From positions 1-64,000 of the forward strand of contig JAJDVB010000167.1 in assembly GCA_022826345.1 (NCBI GenBank): 64,000 nt of DNA, read 5' to 3'. The notes under the pieces were generated by a model that saw only the letters and a list, made by a program, of their open reading frames with translations, searched no databases and had not been told where the DNA came from. Origin of the DNA: Alphaproteobacteria bacterium (GTDB taxonomy: Bacteria; Pseudomonadota; Alphaproteobacteria; UBA828). Below are positions 37,558 through 47,381 of this stretch, in pieces; positions within the stretch are counted from its first letter, which is position 1; each line of letters begins with the position of its first letter. The position numbers and the translations under genes were made by a program.

Positions 37558-38982
37558 ATGCGGAATTCAGACCACGATAGCAGGGCCTACGACAGCGCGA
37601 TGAAGCGCATCAAGCACTTCCGCGAGCGGGAGCTGACCCGCCGCCAGGTGCTCAAGGCTTCAGCCGCGACGGCGCTCGGCGCGACGCTGGCGTCGCAGTT
37701 TGTGCCGAAGGAGGTGCACGCCGACGTCGGCGGCACAATCGTTCACTTCGCGTCGTCCGGCAAACGGCTCGCGAACTCCTTGAGGGCGGTCAAGCCGCTC
37801 TTCGATAAGGTGTTCCCGAACGTCGAGCTGGAGGTCGTGTCGAAGCCGATGAGCGAGGCGCTTACCCAGATCAACACCTACATGCGGTCCAAGAGCGACG
37901 CCTTCGACGTCGTCACTCAGGACCACGCCCAGTTCGCTTCGCTCGACGCCATGGGCGCGCTCACGGACCTCGGCCCCTATCTGGAGCCGTTCCCGGAGTG
38001 GCTCGCGGACTACAAGGAAGACGTGCCGGAAGCCTATCGGCACATGTGGAACCTGCCCAAGGGGCCGGCACCGCCAGGCTACATCGCAGCGCTGGCGCCG
38101 GACGGCAACGCGATGATGACCTTCTATCGCAAGGACGTCTTCGAGGGGGCGGGCATACCTGTGCCGGAGACCTGGGACGACGTGATCGACGCCTGCAAGG
38201 AGATCCACGACCCGGCCAACGAGCGCTACGCCTATTGCGCGGCGATGGCGCGCAACTTCTGGGCTGGCTACCAGTACTACGGCTCGCTCCGCAGCATGGG
38301 CGGCGACGTCTTCGTCGACGAGGTCAACCAGGACTGGACGGTGGCGATCAACACCGAAGAGGGCTACCAGGCGCTCAAGGTGCTGGTCGATCTCCAGAAG
38401 TACGCCCACCCGGTCTCCGCCAACGCCGGCGAGGACGAGGTCAACCTGGTGTTCGCCCAGGGCACGGCGCTCTACAGCCCGCTTACCTGGGGCACGGCGG
38501 TGCTCAACGATCCGACCTACACCGACCTGCACGAGCACTGGCACATGGACCTCTCGCCGAGAGGCACCGGGCCCAAGGGCGGGCACCGCGCGCTTACCGG
38601 CGGCTTCGGCCAGTTCATGCCGACCTGGGGTGGCAATCGGGAGACCGCGTTCGCCTGGATCAAGTTCCTCAACTCGGGCGACCGCGAGGACCTGGACGGC
38701 AGCCCCTTGATCGCCGATGCGATCGTGGGCGCCGGCGGCCAGCTCTCGCGGCGGTCGACGCTCAGCCGCTGGTCCGACCGCAAGCCCTTCTTTGTCGGCC
38801 TGATGAAGGCCTATCCGGTCTGCGTCGTGAACGCGCCGGTGATCCCGGAGGCATATCCCATCATGGGCGCCATGGGCGAAGAAGTCGCCGACGCGGTCAA
38901 CGAGGAGCAGAGCATCGAGGATGCGCTCGCCGCTATGGAGAAGCGGATCCAGCGCATCATGGAGGACAGCGGCTACGTTTAG
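37558..38982 (+). CDS. ABC transporter substrate-binding protein (carbohydrate type, Tat-exported)
   Basis: 474 residues with a twin-arginine leader ELTRRQVLKASAATALGA followed by a hydrophobic stretch and cut site near VHADV, so it is exported folded. The body matches family 1 extracellular solute-binding proteins (FDVVTQDHAQFASLDAMGAL, AFAWIKFLNSGDRE). AAGGGAGG precedes ATG 37558; an in-frame ATG at 37597 is less likely. It is the first gene of a four-gene importer with two permeases and an ATPase. The ligand could be a sugar, polyol or glycerol phosphate; nothing in the sequence decides. Confidence 0.88.
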   Translation: MRNSDHDSRAYDSAMKRIKHFRERELTRRQVLKASAATALGATLASQFVPKEVHADVGGTIVHFASSGKRLANSLRAVKPLFDKVFPNVELEVVSKPMSEALTQINTYMRSKSDAFDVVTQDHAQFASLDAMGALTDLGPYLEPFPEWLADYKEDVPEAYRHMWNLPKGPAPPGYIAALAPDGNAMMTFYRKDVFEGAGIPVPETWDDVIDACKEIHDPANERYAYCAAMARNFWAGYQYYGSLRSMGGDVFVDEVNQDWTVAINTEEGYQALKVLVDLQKYAHPVSANAGEDEVNLVFAQGTALYSPLTWGTAVLNDPTYTDLHEHWHMDLSPRGTGPKGGHRALTGGFGQFMPTWGGNRETAFAWIKFLNSGDREDLDGSPLIADAIVGAGGQLSRRSTLSRWSDRKPFFVGLMKAYPVCVVNAPVIPEAYPIMGAMGEEVADAVNEEQSIEDALAAMEKRIQRIMEDSGYV

Positions 38983-39022
38983 CCGCAGCGTGTAGGGCCA
39001 GGGGCTCCTCGGAGCCTCGGGC

Positions 39023-39988
39023 GTGACTGCTCTTACCGTCGAGGCCCGGCCGTCGCGTGCGGCCGGGCCGCCTCGGCCCCAACGGCCGGGCGCCGTGGCA
39101 CGCCAGCAGCGGCGCACGGCCTACCTGCTGCTCGCGCCTTGCGTGATCGTTCTGCTGGCGCTCGCAATCTTTCCGCTGATCTTCTCCGGCACGCTCTCCT
39201 TCAAGGTCGACCCGCTCTACAACCCGGACGTGGCGCGCTTCGTCGGCTGGCGCAACTACAACGATCTGTTCGAGGACCGCCGCTTCTGGAACAGCATCGA
39301 GCTCACGGTGATATGGGCCGTCGTGGTCGTCTCGATTCAGATGGTCCTCGGCTTCTTCCTCGCAGTGCTGCTCGACCGCAAGATGCGGGGCGCGGGCCTC
39401 CTGCGCACGCTCATCATCATCCCGGTGTTCATCTCGCCCATCGCGATGGGGCTTACCTGGCGCTTCATCTTCGAGCCCGTCTCTGGCCTCGCCAACTGGA
39501 TCCTCAACACCGGTTTCGGCCTTGAGAAGTGGACCTGGCTCTCGCACAAGGATACGGCGCTGATGACGCTGATGTTGGTCGACTGCTGGCAGTGGACGCC
39601 CTTCATCGCGCTGATCCTGCTCGCCGGCATGCAGAGCATCTCGCCGGAGATTACGGAAGCCGCGCGGCTCGACCGGGTGCGCGGCGTCACCTTCTACACG
39701 CGCATCGTGATTCCGTTGATCCGCCCGGTGATCATGGTGGTGATCCTGATCCGGCTCGTGGATTCGATCCGTATCTTCGATCTCAACTTCATCATGACCA
39801 AGGGTGGGCCGGGATCGTCGACGCTGCTCGCCAGCGTCTATGACTACACCATATTCGAGCAGGGCCACCTCGGCCTGATGGCGGCCTATGGGTTCCTGAT
39901 CCTGATCCTGATCAACATCGTCGTGCTTGCCTTCCTCAACACGCTATACCGAACGGAGAAGGCGGCGCGCGCCGCCGATGCGCCATGA
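39023..39988 (+). CDS. Carbohydrate ABC transporter permease (MalF/UgpA-like)
   Basis: 321 residues starting at GTG 39023. After a 35-residue Arg/Pro-rich cytoplasmic tail come six hydrophobic segments; the cytoplasmic EAA loop reads ITEAARLDRVRGVTFYTRIVIP. This is the first of the two permeases, with the substrate-binding protein 40 bases upstream and the second permease overlapping its stop by 4 bases (ATGA). It forms the channel with the next gene product. Confidence 0.9.
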   Translation: MTALTVEARPSRAAGPPRPQRPGAVARQQRRTAYLLLAPCVIVLLALAIFPLIFSGTLSFKVDPLYNPDVARFVGWRNYNDLFEDRRFWNSIELTVIWAVVVVSIQMVLGFFLAVLLDRKMRGAGLLRTLIIIPVFISPIAMGLTWRFIFEPVSGLANWILNTGFGLEKWTWLSHKDTALMTLMLVDCWQWTPFIALILLAGMQSISPEITEAARLDRVRGVTFYTRIVIPLIRPVIMVVILIRLVDSIRIFDLNFIMTKGGPGSSTLLASVYDYTIFEQGHLGLMAAYGFLILILINIVVLAFLNTLYRTEKAARAADAP

Positions 39989-40803
39989 CGTCGGTCTACA
40001 CGCGCGCGATCAATATCCTCGCGGTGCTCGTCGTCGTCGTCTGGCTGATCCCGGTGCTGTGGGTGGCGCTCACCTCGGTGAAGCCTACCAACGTCATCAA
40101 TGCCCCGGAGCCTACCTTCTATTCGTTCGAGCCGACCGGCGAGCACTACGTCGAAATCTTCGATCGCTTCCTCTTCGACCGGGCGATCGTGAACAGCCTG
40201 GTTACGGTCGGCGTCTCGACGCTGATCGTGATGATTCTCGCGCTGCCCGCGGCCTACGCGGTTGCGCGGATGGGGCTCATGGGGGGCGATACCTGGGCCC
40301 TTGTCATACTCTCATTGCGATTTATGCCGGGCGTGGTCGTCGTGCTGCCCTACTTCAAGATGGCCAACTGGTTCGGTTTGATCGACACGCAAATCGTGCT
40401 CATCGTCGTCTATGTCGCCTTCGGGCTGCCGTTCGCGGTCTGGATTCTGCGCGGATTCCTGCTCGATTTGCCGAAGGAGGTGGAGGAGGCGGCGCGGCTT
40501 GACGGCCTGAGTTGGCTGCAGATCATCTTCCGATTAATTCTGCCGATGGCCGCACCCGGTATCGCGGTCACGGCCATCTTCACCTTCGTCTTCAGTTGGA
40601 ACGAATATCTCTATGCGCTGTTTCTCACCTACGACAAGGCGACCACGATGCCGGTCGCGCTGCAGAAGACCATCGACCTCTACAACGTATTGTGGGGTTC
40701 GCTCAGCGCCGGCGCGGTGATACAGCTATTGCCCATGATCGCCGTCGTATTCCTCCTCCAGCGACACATCGCGCGCGGCCTCGCGCTCGGCGCGGTGAAA
40801 TAG
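39985..40803 (+). CDS. Carbohydrate ABC transporter permease (MalG/UgpE-like)
   Basis: 272 residues with six membrane spans and the EAA motif VEEAARLDGLSWLQIIFRLILP, then the MalG-type C-terminus IARGLALGAVK. Its ATG overlaps the stop of the first permease by 4 bases, indicating coupled translation; the ATPase gene begins 7 bases after its stop. It supplies the second half of the transport channel. Confidence 0.9.
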   Translation: MTSVYTRAINILAVLVVVVWLIPVLWVALTSVKPTNVINAPEPTFYSFEPTGEHYVEIFDRFLFDRAIVNSLVTVGVSTLIVMILALPAAYAVARMGLMGGDTWALVILSLRFMPGVVVVLPYFKMANWFGLIDTQIVLIVVYVAFGLPFAVWILRGFLLDLPKEVEEAARLDGLSWLQIIFRLILPMAAPGIAVTAIFTFVFSWNEYLYALFLTYDKATTMPVALQKTIDLYNVLWGSLSAGAVIQLLPMIAVVFLLQRHIARGLALGAVK

Positions 40804-40810
40804 GGCCGCC

Positions 40811-41896
40811 ATGAACGTCACGCTCAGGGGATTGGTAAAGCGTTTTCGCGACGGCACCGAGGCCGTCAAGGGGATCGACCTCGACATTGCCAAGGGCGAG
40901 TTCCTGACCCTGCTCGGGCCGTCCGGATGCGGCAAGACCACGACGCTCCGCCTGATCGCGGGTCTGGAGGAGCCGACCGAAGGCACCATCGCGATCGGCG
41001 AACGGGACGTCACCAACGTCAATCCGGGAGACCGGGACGTCGCGATGGTCTTCCAGACTTACGCGCTCTATCCGCACATGACCGCACTGCAGAACATGAC
41101 GCTTGGCCTCACGGTCGCCGGCATGTCCAAGGCCGAAGCGGTACAGAAAGCACGCGAGACGGCGCAGCTGCTCAATATCGAGACGCTGCTCGAACGCAAG
41201 CCCGCCAAGCTCTCGGGCGGTGAGCGCCAGCGTGTCGCCCTCGGCCGCGCCATGGTCCGCAGCCCCGCCTGCTACCTGATGGACGAGCCGCTCTCCAATC
41301 TCGACCTCAAGCTGCGCGAGCACATGCGGACCGAGCTCAAGCGCCTCCACCAGGCCTACAAGGTGACGACGATCTACGTGACTCACGACCAGGCAGAGGC
41401 ACTGATTCTCTCCGACCGCGTGGCCGTGCTCAACAAGGGCGAGGTCCAGCAGGTAGCCGATCCGGTCACGATCTACGAGCGCCCGGCCAACATGTTCGTC
41501 GCCGACTTCATCGGCAGCCCCGGCATCAACTTCCTGGAGGGCGCGCTCAGCGAGGGCAGGGTCACGGTCGCCGGTCGCGCGCTAGAGGGCGCCGGCGCCG
41601 AGGGCAGCGGATCTATCGTCCTCGGCATCCGGCCCGAGGACGTGATCCTGCATCCGCCGGGGGAAGGACTTATCGACGGGACCATCGAGTTCACGGAGTC
41701 TTACGGCGGCGTCATCATCGCCTTCATCTCACTCGACGGTGCCGACGGCCTGTTGGTCAACCGCGAGTACGTGGCGGCGAGCATGGACGTGCACGAGCCG
41801 GTCTCGATCGGCGCTCGGGTGGGTCTGGCTCTCCGCGCGAACCGCATCACGCTCTTCGACGCCGAATCCGGGCTCGCTCTGAACGCGGCGGGATAA
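40811..41896 (+). CDS. ABC transporter ATPase (UgpC/MalK family)
   Basis: 361 residues. Walker A is GPSGCGKTTT with Lys42, the Q-loop lies in MVFQTYALYPHM, the signature is LSGGERQRVALGRAM, Walker B is CYLMDEPLSNLD, and the H-loop is VTHDQAEA. A C-terminal TOBE-type domain (about 240-361) is typical of MalK/UgpC/MsmK. It powers the importer encoded just upstream and completes the operon 37558-41896. Confidence 0.93.
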   Translation: MNVTLRGLVKRFRDGTEAVKGIDLDIAKGEFLTLLGPSGCGKTTTLRLIAGLEEPTEGTIAIGERDVTNVNPGDRDVAMVFQTYALYPHMTALQNMTLGLTVAGMSKAEAVQKARETAQLLNIETLLERKPAKLSGGERQRVALGRAMVRSPACYLMDEPLSNLDLKLREHMRTELKRLHQAYKVTTIYVTHDQAEALILSDRVAVLNKGEVQQVADPVTIYERPANMFVADFIGSPGINFLEGALSEGRVTVAGRALEGAGAEGSGSIVLGIRPEDVILHPPGEGLIDGTIEFTESYGGVIIAFISLDGADGLLVNREYVAASMDVHEPVSIGARVGLALRANRITLFDAESGLALNAAG

Positions 41897-41945
41897 GCGT
41901 TCGCCCGGCGACGGGCTTGGATATTCCAACTCCGATGAAGGTGTG

Positions 41946-43844
41946 ATGGCGCGGCGCGAGCGACGACGAGCCACGGGGCAGGCCGCCGGCGGCCTGGTCG
42001 ACGACATGCTTCGCGCCGCGCTCGCCCATCATCGGGCGGGCCGCGCCGAGGCCGCGGCGGCGCTCTACCAGCGGGTCCTGCGCCAGAGTCCCGGCCATGC
42101 GGACGCGCTGCATCTCTTCGGCGTGCTCCATGCCCAGGCGGGTCGGCTCGAGGAGGCGCTGCCGCTGCTGACGAAGGCCGCACGCCGGGCGCCTCGCAAC
42201 GCCGGCTTTCTGAACGATCTCGCCAACGTCTTCAACGGCCTGGGCCGCTTCGACGAGGCCGAGGCGCACTACCGCCGCGCCGCCGCCTTCGACAAGAGCA
42301 ACGCCGACATCCGCTACAACTTCGGTCATGCGCTACGCGCAGCGGGCCGCCCAGCCGACGCAGTCGAGTGGTTCGAGAAGGCGCTCGCGATCCGCCCCGA
42401 TCACCGGTCGGCGCGATCGGAGCTGGGCCTCGCGCTGCTGGAGATCGGCCGCGCGGAGGATGCGGTAGCTGCGCTGCGGCATGCGGTTGCGCTCAATGAG
42501 GGCGCGGCGAGCGCGCATTCCGACCTCGGCAACGCATTGCAGGAAGTCGGCGCGCTAGAGGAGGCCGAGTCCAGCCTCCGTCGCGCGATCGACCTCGACC
42601 CGCGGCTGGCGGCGGCCCATGCTAATCTCGGCAACGTGCTGCAGGACCTCCACCGCGTGGGGGAGGCGGAGGCCGCCTATCGCGAAGCCATCGCCCTCGA
42701 CGTCGAGTACGCGGCGGCGCATGCCAATCTCGGCAATGCCCTCAAGCGCCTGGGCCGCGAAAACGAGGCGGCCGCGAGCCTGGAGCGCGCCCTGGAGCTG
42801 AAGCCGGACAACGCGACCTACCGCGCCAACCTCGGCATGGTCCACGTGGCTCGTGGCGATACCGACGCGGCGCTCGCCTGCTTCGGCCGCGCGGCCGAGC
42901 GCCGCCACGGCCCGCCGCTGACACCTGCCCTGCTGACCCAGAGGGACGAACGGCCAGCAGTCCCAGTTGCTCCGTTCAAGCTTCAGCACGATGCCGAGCA
43001 GATTCGCCGGCTCTGTAGCGACGGTCGCATCGATCCGTCGTTCGACAGGATCGCCGACATCTACGAGCAGGTGCTCGCCGCATTGCCTCCCGATGCGCCG
43101 CCGGACGAACCGATCGACCTCGACGAGCGGGAGTGGCGGCGCATCGCACCCGCCTACAACCGCCCGCTGCACTTCCCGGAGGCCCCGGCCGCGTCCGACG
43201 GCGCGGTAAGCCCGGACCTGGATACGGACGAGATCGAACGCACCTATCGCGAGAGCGCGCCCAATCTCGTGGTCGTCGACGACTTCCTGACCGCGGATGC
43301 GCTGGAGCGGCTGTGGCGCTTCTGCCTGGATGCCACGGTCTGGTACCAGGTGAAGCGCGGCTACCTCGGCGCGTATCTGGTGGACGGCTTCGGCACAGCG
43401 CTCGCGCTCCAGATCGCGGATGAGTTGCGCGCGAGCCTCCCCGGCATCTTCGGACCTCACCGGCTGGAGCAGCTCTGGGCCTACAAGTACGATTCCCGAC
43501 TGCAGGGGATCGCCACTCACGCCGACTTCGCGGCGGTCAACGTCAACTTCTGGGTGACACCCGATGAGGCCAACCGCGATCCAGCCTCCGGCGGGCTGGT
43601 GGTCCACAAGGCCCACGCGCCATCGGACTGGGCCTTCCGCACTTACAACGCCGACAGCGCCCGCATGGCACAGTTCCTGGAGGAAGCCGGCGACGAGTCG
43701 GTGACGGTGCCCTACCGGCAAAACCGCGTGGTGATCTTCGACTCCGACCTCTTTCACCGCACCGACGATCTCGACTTCCGCCCCGGCTACGAGAACCGGC
43801 GCATCAACGTGACCATGCTCTTCGGCAACCGCGGCGAGCGGTAG
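41946..43844 (+). CDS. TPR-repeat protein fused to a 2OG-Fe(II) oxygenase domain
   Basis: 632 residues from ATG 41946 (GTG 41943 also possible). Residues 20-310 are about eight tetratricopeptide repeats; clear copies begin AHANLGNVLQDL and AHANLGNALKRLG. After a linker, residues 440-632 form a jelly-roll oxygenase: LVVVDDFLTADALERLW, iron ligands His525 and Asp527 (THADF) and His604 (DLFHRTDD), and RRINVTMLF with the probable 2OG-binding Arg. This resembles prolyl-4-hydroxylase-like proteins. TPRs would hold a protein partner, so a protein substrate is likely. puuA follows 43 bases later. Confidence 0.86.
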   Translation: MARRERRRATGQAAGGLVDDMLRAALAHHRAGRAEAAAALYQRVLRQSPGHADALHLFGVLHAQAGRLEEALPLLTKAARRAPRNAGFLNDLANVFNGLGRFDEAEAHYRRAAAFDKSNADIRYNFGHALRAAGRPADAVEWFEKALAIRPDHRSARSELGLALLEIGRAEDAVAALRHAVALNEGAASAHSDLGNALQEVGALEEAESSLRRAIDLDPRLAAAHANLGNVLQDLHRVGEAEAAYREAIALDVEYAAAHANLGNALKRLGRENEAAASLERALELKPDNATYRANLGMVHVARGDTDAALACFGRAAERRHGPPLTPALLTQRDERPAVPVAPFKLQHDAEQIRRLCSDGRIDPSFDRIADIYEQVLAALPPDAPPDEPIDLDEREWRRIAPAYNRPLHFPEAPAASDGAVSPDLDTDEIERTYRESAPNLVVVDDFLTADALERLWRFCLDATVWYQVKRGYLGAYLVDGFGTALALQIADELRASLPGIFGPHRLEQLWAYKYDSRLQGIATHADFAAVNVNFWVTPDEANRDPASGGLVVHKAHAPSDWAFRTYNADSARMAQFLEEAGDESVTVPYRQNRVVIFDSDLFHRTDDLDFRPGYENRRINVTMLFGNRGER

Positions 43845-43887
43845 AATTGGGCCCCGCGCGACCCAATATGAGGCGCGGAGAGGACTC

Positions 43888-45246
43888 ATGACCGACGGTC
43901 ACCGGGCGATCGAGGCCTGGCTCAGAGAGCGGAACATCGTCGAGGTCGAGTGCATCGTGCCCGACCTTGCGGGCGTGCCGCGCGGCAAGATTCTGCCCAC
44001 GGACAAGTTCATCGAGGGACTCGCCGGCGGCCAGCACCGGCTGCCCAAGAACGTGCTCGTCCATACGCTCACCGGCGACTTTCCGCCGCCCGGCGCCGTC
44101 TCCATCGACGTGAGCGACGGCGACTTCGTGCTGGAGCCGGACTCCGCGACGCTCACGCTCGTGCCCTGGTACGACGAGCCCACCGCGCAGGTGATCGCCG
44201 ATTGCGTGCTGCGCAACGGTGGGCATTCGCCCTTTTACTCCCGCCGCGTGCTTGTGAGCCTGCTGGAGCGCTTCGCCGAGCGCGGCTGGCACCCTGTGAT
44301 CGCGCCGGAAATCGAGTTCTACCTGGTGGAGAAGAACACCGACCCGGACCAGCCGCTCAAGCCGCCCATCGGCGCCTCCGGCCGGCGCGAGGCAGGGCGC
44401 CAGGAGTTCGGCATCGACGCGGTCAACGAGTTCGATCCCTTCTTCGTGGACCTCTATGACTACTGCGAGGCCCAAGGGCTCGACATTGACACGCTGAATC
44501 ACGAGAGCGGGGCCGGGCAGGTGGAGATCAACTTCCGTCACGGCGAGGCGCTGCGGCTTGCCGACCAGGTGTTCGTCTTCAAGCGCACGGTGCGCCAGAC
44601 CGCCCAACGCCACGGCTTCTACGCGACCTTCATGGCGAAGCCGATGCAGAGCGAGCCCGGCAGCGCCATGCACGTGCACCAGTCGGTCTACGAGGGCGCA
44701 GACCGCCGGCCACTCTTCTCCGACGAGGACGGGGCCGAGTCGGCAGCCTTCCGCCACTATCTCGGCGGCCTGCAGCGCTTCTTGCCGGTCTTCACGCCAC
44801 TCATGGCGCCCAACGTCAACTCCTATCGCCGGCTCCGGTTCGGCGCGAGCAAGCCGTTCAACGTCGGCTGGGGCTACGACAACCGCATCGCGGGGCTGCG
44901 CGTGCCGGACGCGCCGCCCCAGAACCGCCGGGTCGAGAACCGCCTGCCGGGCTCGGACACCAATCCCTACCTCGCCATCGCGGCCACGCTGGCCGCCGGC
45001 TATCTCGGCATGACGCAGGCGCTGGAGCCCTCACCGCCGGTGGAGGGTGAAGAGACCGGCGCGTTCGAGACCTTGCCGCTCGATCTCAGGACCGCGCTCG
45101 TGCAGTTCGAGTCCTCGGACGAGGCGTGCGCCATGTTCGGGGATAGTTTCGTCAAGGGCCTCACCGAGGTGGTGCGCGCCGAATACGACGCCTACCTGCG
45201 CGTCGTAAGCTCCTGGGAGCGCAAGTTCCTTCTGCTGGCCGTGTGA
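43888..45246 (+). CDS. puuA: Glutamine synthetase family protein, probably gamma-glutamylputrescine synthetase
   Basis: 452 residues with the beta-grasp N-domain (VECIVPDLAGVPRGKILPT) and catalytic glutamine synthetase domain (VIAPEIEFYLVE, GAGQVEINF, MAKPMQSEPGSAMHVHQS, RRVENRLPGSDTNPYLA). It lacks the adenylylation-site tail of GlnA and is in the PuuA/GlnA4 branch. With the overlapping PuuB-like oxidase and the nearby PotFGHI-like importer it most likely joins glutamate to putrescine or another amine for the gamma-glutamyl pathway. Not all pathway genes are present (no puuC or puuD seen). Confidence 0.88.
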   Translation: MTDGHRAIEAWLRERNIVEVECIVPDLAGVPRGKILPTDKFIEGLAGGQHRLPKNVLVHTLTGDFPPPGAVSIDVSDGDFVLEPDSATLTLVPWYDEPTAQVIADCVLRNGGHSPFYSRRVLVSLLERFAERGWHPVIAPEIEFYLVEKNTDPDQPLKPPIGASGRREAGRQEFGIDAVNEFDPFFVDLYDYCEAQGLDIDTLNHESGAGQVEINFRHGEALRLADQVFVFKRTVRQTAQRHGFYATFMAKPMQSEPGSAMHVHQSVYEGADRRPLFSDEDGAESAAFRHYLGGLQRFLPVFTPLMAPNVNSYRRLRFGASKPFNVGWGYDNRIAGLRVPDAPPQNRRVENRLPGSDTNPYLAIAATLAAGYLGMTQALEPSPPVEGEETGAFETLPLDLRTALVQFESSDEACAMFGDSFVKGLTEVVRAEYDAYLRVVSSWERKFLLLAV

Positions 45247-46556
45247 TGGGCGCGGCGGCCCGCGCCGAGCGCTACGCCCAGCACGACGGCGCCGCACCCA
45301 CCTGGTACGAGGCGAGCGCAAGAACGCACCCCACTTGGCCCGCGCTCGATGCGGACGTGCGCGCCGACGTCTGCGTCATCGGGGGCGGCTATACCGGGCT
45401 CTCCTGCGCGCTCCACCTCGCCGAGCGCGGCTATCGCATGGTCCTGCTCGAAGCGCGGCGCATCGGCAACGGCGCATCGGGCCGCAACGGCGGGCAGCTC
45501 GGCAGCGGGCACCGACGGGATCAGCCCACCCTGGAGCGGGAGCTTGGCCAAGAACACGCGCAGCTCCTCTGGTCCATGGCCGAGGAGGCGAAGGTGCTCG
45601 TACGCGATCGGATCGCTCGGCACGGAATTAACTGCGACCTCAAGCCCGGCATCGCCATCGCAGCCCACCGCCCGCGCCACGCCCGCGCGCTGGTCCGCGA
45701 GGCGGACCATCTTCGCGCCCGCTACGGGTACGAGCAGATCGAGGCGCTGGACCGTGCTGCGCTGCGCGCCGAGGTGGCGTCAGAGGATTTTTACGGTGGC
45801 CTTATGGATCGGGGCGCGGGTCACCTGCACCCGCTCGATTATGCGCGCGGCCTCGCTCAGGCGGCGGCGGAAGCGGGCGTCGATATCCGTGAGAGGACGC
45901 CCGTCACCGGGCTTGCGTCCGGCGCGCCCTGCACGGTCTCGGCCGGGCCGCACACGGTTACGGCGGACGCGGTCGTGCTCGCCTGCAACGGCTATCTCGA
46001 CGCGCTGGACCCCGGCTGCGGCAAGCGCGTCATGCCGATCCACAACTTCATCCTGGCGACGGAGCCTCTCGGCGAGGCGCGCGCCTGGGCGCTGATCCCT
46101 AACGATGTCGCTGTCGTCGATACCCGCTTCGTGGTGAACTACTTTCGCCTTTCGCACGACGGGCGGCTCCTCTTCGGCGGCGGCGAGACCACCAGCAGCC
46201 GCCTTCCTGCCGATCCTGGCCCACTCGTTCGGCGCTGCATGCTGCGCATCTTCCCGCAGCTCGCCGATGTGCATGTCGACCATGCCTGGGGCGGGACGCT
46301 TGCCATCACGCGCACCCGGATGCCGAGCATCGGCCGGCTCGAAGGCGGGCTCTACTACGGCCAGGGCTACTCCGGCCACGGCGTGGCGCTGGCGACGCTG
46401 GGCGGCGCGCTCATCGCCGAGGCGATCTCAGGCACGCTGGAGCGCTTCGACATCTTCGCGCGGCTGCCGCAGCCGCCCTTCCCCGGTGGCCGGTTCCTGC
46501 GCTGGCCGACGCTCGCGCTCGCGCTCACCTACGGCGCACTCCGCGACCGGCTGTGA
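45246..46556 (+). CDS. puuB: FAD-dependent amine oxidoreductase, probably gamma-glutamylputrescine oxidase
   Basis: 436 residues from ATG 45246, sharing one base with the puuA stop (TGATG), so the two are coupled. The DAO-type FAD motif CVIGGGYTGLSCALHLAERG and GASGRNGGQLGSGHR are N-terminal; GQGYSGHGVALATLGGALIA near the C-terminus is the second FAD contact. This is the PuuB/OrdL pattern. It would oxidise the gamma-glutamylated amine made by PuuA to the aldehyde. Its end lies 9 bases from the convergent potI-like gene. Confidence 0.88.
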   Translation: MGAAARAERYAQHDGAAPTWYEASARTHPTWPALDADVRADVCVIGGGYTGLSCALHLAERGYRMVLLEARRIGNGASGRNGGQLGSGHRRDQPTLERELGQEHAQLLWSMAEEAKVLVRDRIARHGINCDLKPGIAIAAHRPRHARALVREADHLRARYGYEQIEALDRAALRAEVASEDFYGGLMDRGAGHLHPLDYARGLAQAAAEAGVDIRERTPVTGLASGAPCTVSAGPHTVTADAVVLACNGYLDALDPGCGKRVMPIHNFILATEPLGEARAWALIPNDVAVVDTRFVVNYFRLSHDGRLLFGGGETTSSRLPADPGPLVRRCMLRIFPQLADVHVDHAWGGTLAITRTRMPSIGRLEGGLYYGQGYSGHGVALATLGGALIAEAISGTLERFDIFARLPQPPFPGGRFLRWPTLALALTYGALRDRL

Positions 46557-46565
46557 GGGAGGGCG

Positions 46566-47381
46566 CTACGGCCCTGCCGCCTGCGCTTCTCGCTCGCGGA
46601 TGACCATGGCGCGCTTATTGATGAGGCTGGCGGCGATCACGCCGGTGGCGACGATCCCCACCAGCACCGTGGAGACCGCGTTGATCTCCGGCGTCACGCC
46701 CAGGCGCACCTGGGAATAAATCTTCATCGGCAGCGTGGTCGAGCCGGGGCCGCTGGTGAACGACGCGATCACGAGATCGTCGAGCGAGAGCGTGAACGCC
46801 AGAAGCCAGCCCGCGACCAGCGCCGGGCTGATGATCGGCAGCGTGACCGCGAAGAAGGTCTTGACCGGTGGCGCACCGAGGTCCATCGCCGCTTCCTCCA
46901 GCGAGCGGTCCATGGTGAGCAGGCGGGACTGCACCACCACCGCCACGTAAGCCATCGAGAAGGTGATATGGGCCACCGTCACGGTCCAGTAGCCGCGCGC
47001 CCAGGAGAGTGCGACGAAGAGCAGCAGCATGGAGAGGCCGGTGATGACCTCGGGCATGACCAGCGGCGCGTAGACCATGCCCGAGAACAGCGTGCGGCCG
47101 GGAAAGCGCCCGAGCCGGGCCAGCGCCAGCCCCGCGAGGGTGCCGAGCACCAGCGCCATGGTGGACGAGACGAAGGCGACCTTCAGCGTCATCCAGGCGG
47201 CGTCGAGCAGAAGCTTGTTCTCCACCACCGCGACGTACCACTTGGTGGAGAACCCGGCCCAAACGGTCACGAGCTTCGATTCATTGAAGGAATAGATGAT
47301 GAGCAGAAGGATCGGGATGTAGAGGAAGGCGAAGCCCAGAGTGAGCGCCGCCAGGTTGATCCCGCTGAGCCCCCGCCGCAT
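46566..47381 (-). CDS. potI: Polyamine ABC transporter permease (PotI/PotC-like)
   Basis: 271 residues from ATG 47381, sharing one base with the stop of the potH-like gene. Six hydrophobic segments; FNESKLVTVWAGFSTKWY is the PotI/PotC periplasmic-loop signature and RSLEEAAMDLGAPPVKTFFA is the EAA loop that docks on the ATPase. Last gene of the minus-strand order potF, potG, potH, potI, which stands beside but opposite to puuA-puuB. Confidence 0.9.
   Translation of the reverse strand: MRRGLSGINLAALTLGFAFLYIPILLLIIYSFNESKLVTVWAGFSTKWYVAVVENKLLLDAAWMTLKVAFVSSTMALVLGTLAGLALARLGRFPGRTLFSGMVYAPLVMPEVITGLSMLLLFVALSWARGYWTVTVAHITFSMAYVAVVVQSRLLTMDRSLEEAAMDLGAPPVKTFFAVTLPIISPALVAGWLLAFTLSLDDLVIASFTSGPGSTTLPMKIYSQVRLGVTPEINAVSTVLVGIVATGVIAASLINKRAMVIREREAQAAGP

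Noticed and set aside
42555..43889. Minus-strand frame opposite the TPR/oxygenase gene
   Set aside because: Composition and lack of motifs mark it as a shadow; the plus strand shows TPRs and an intact oxygenase site.
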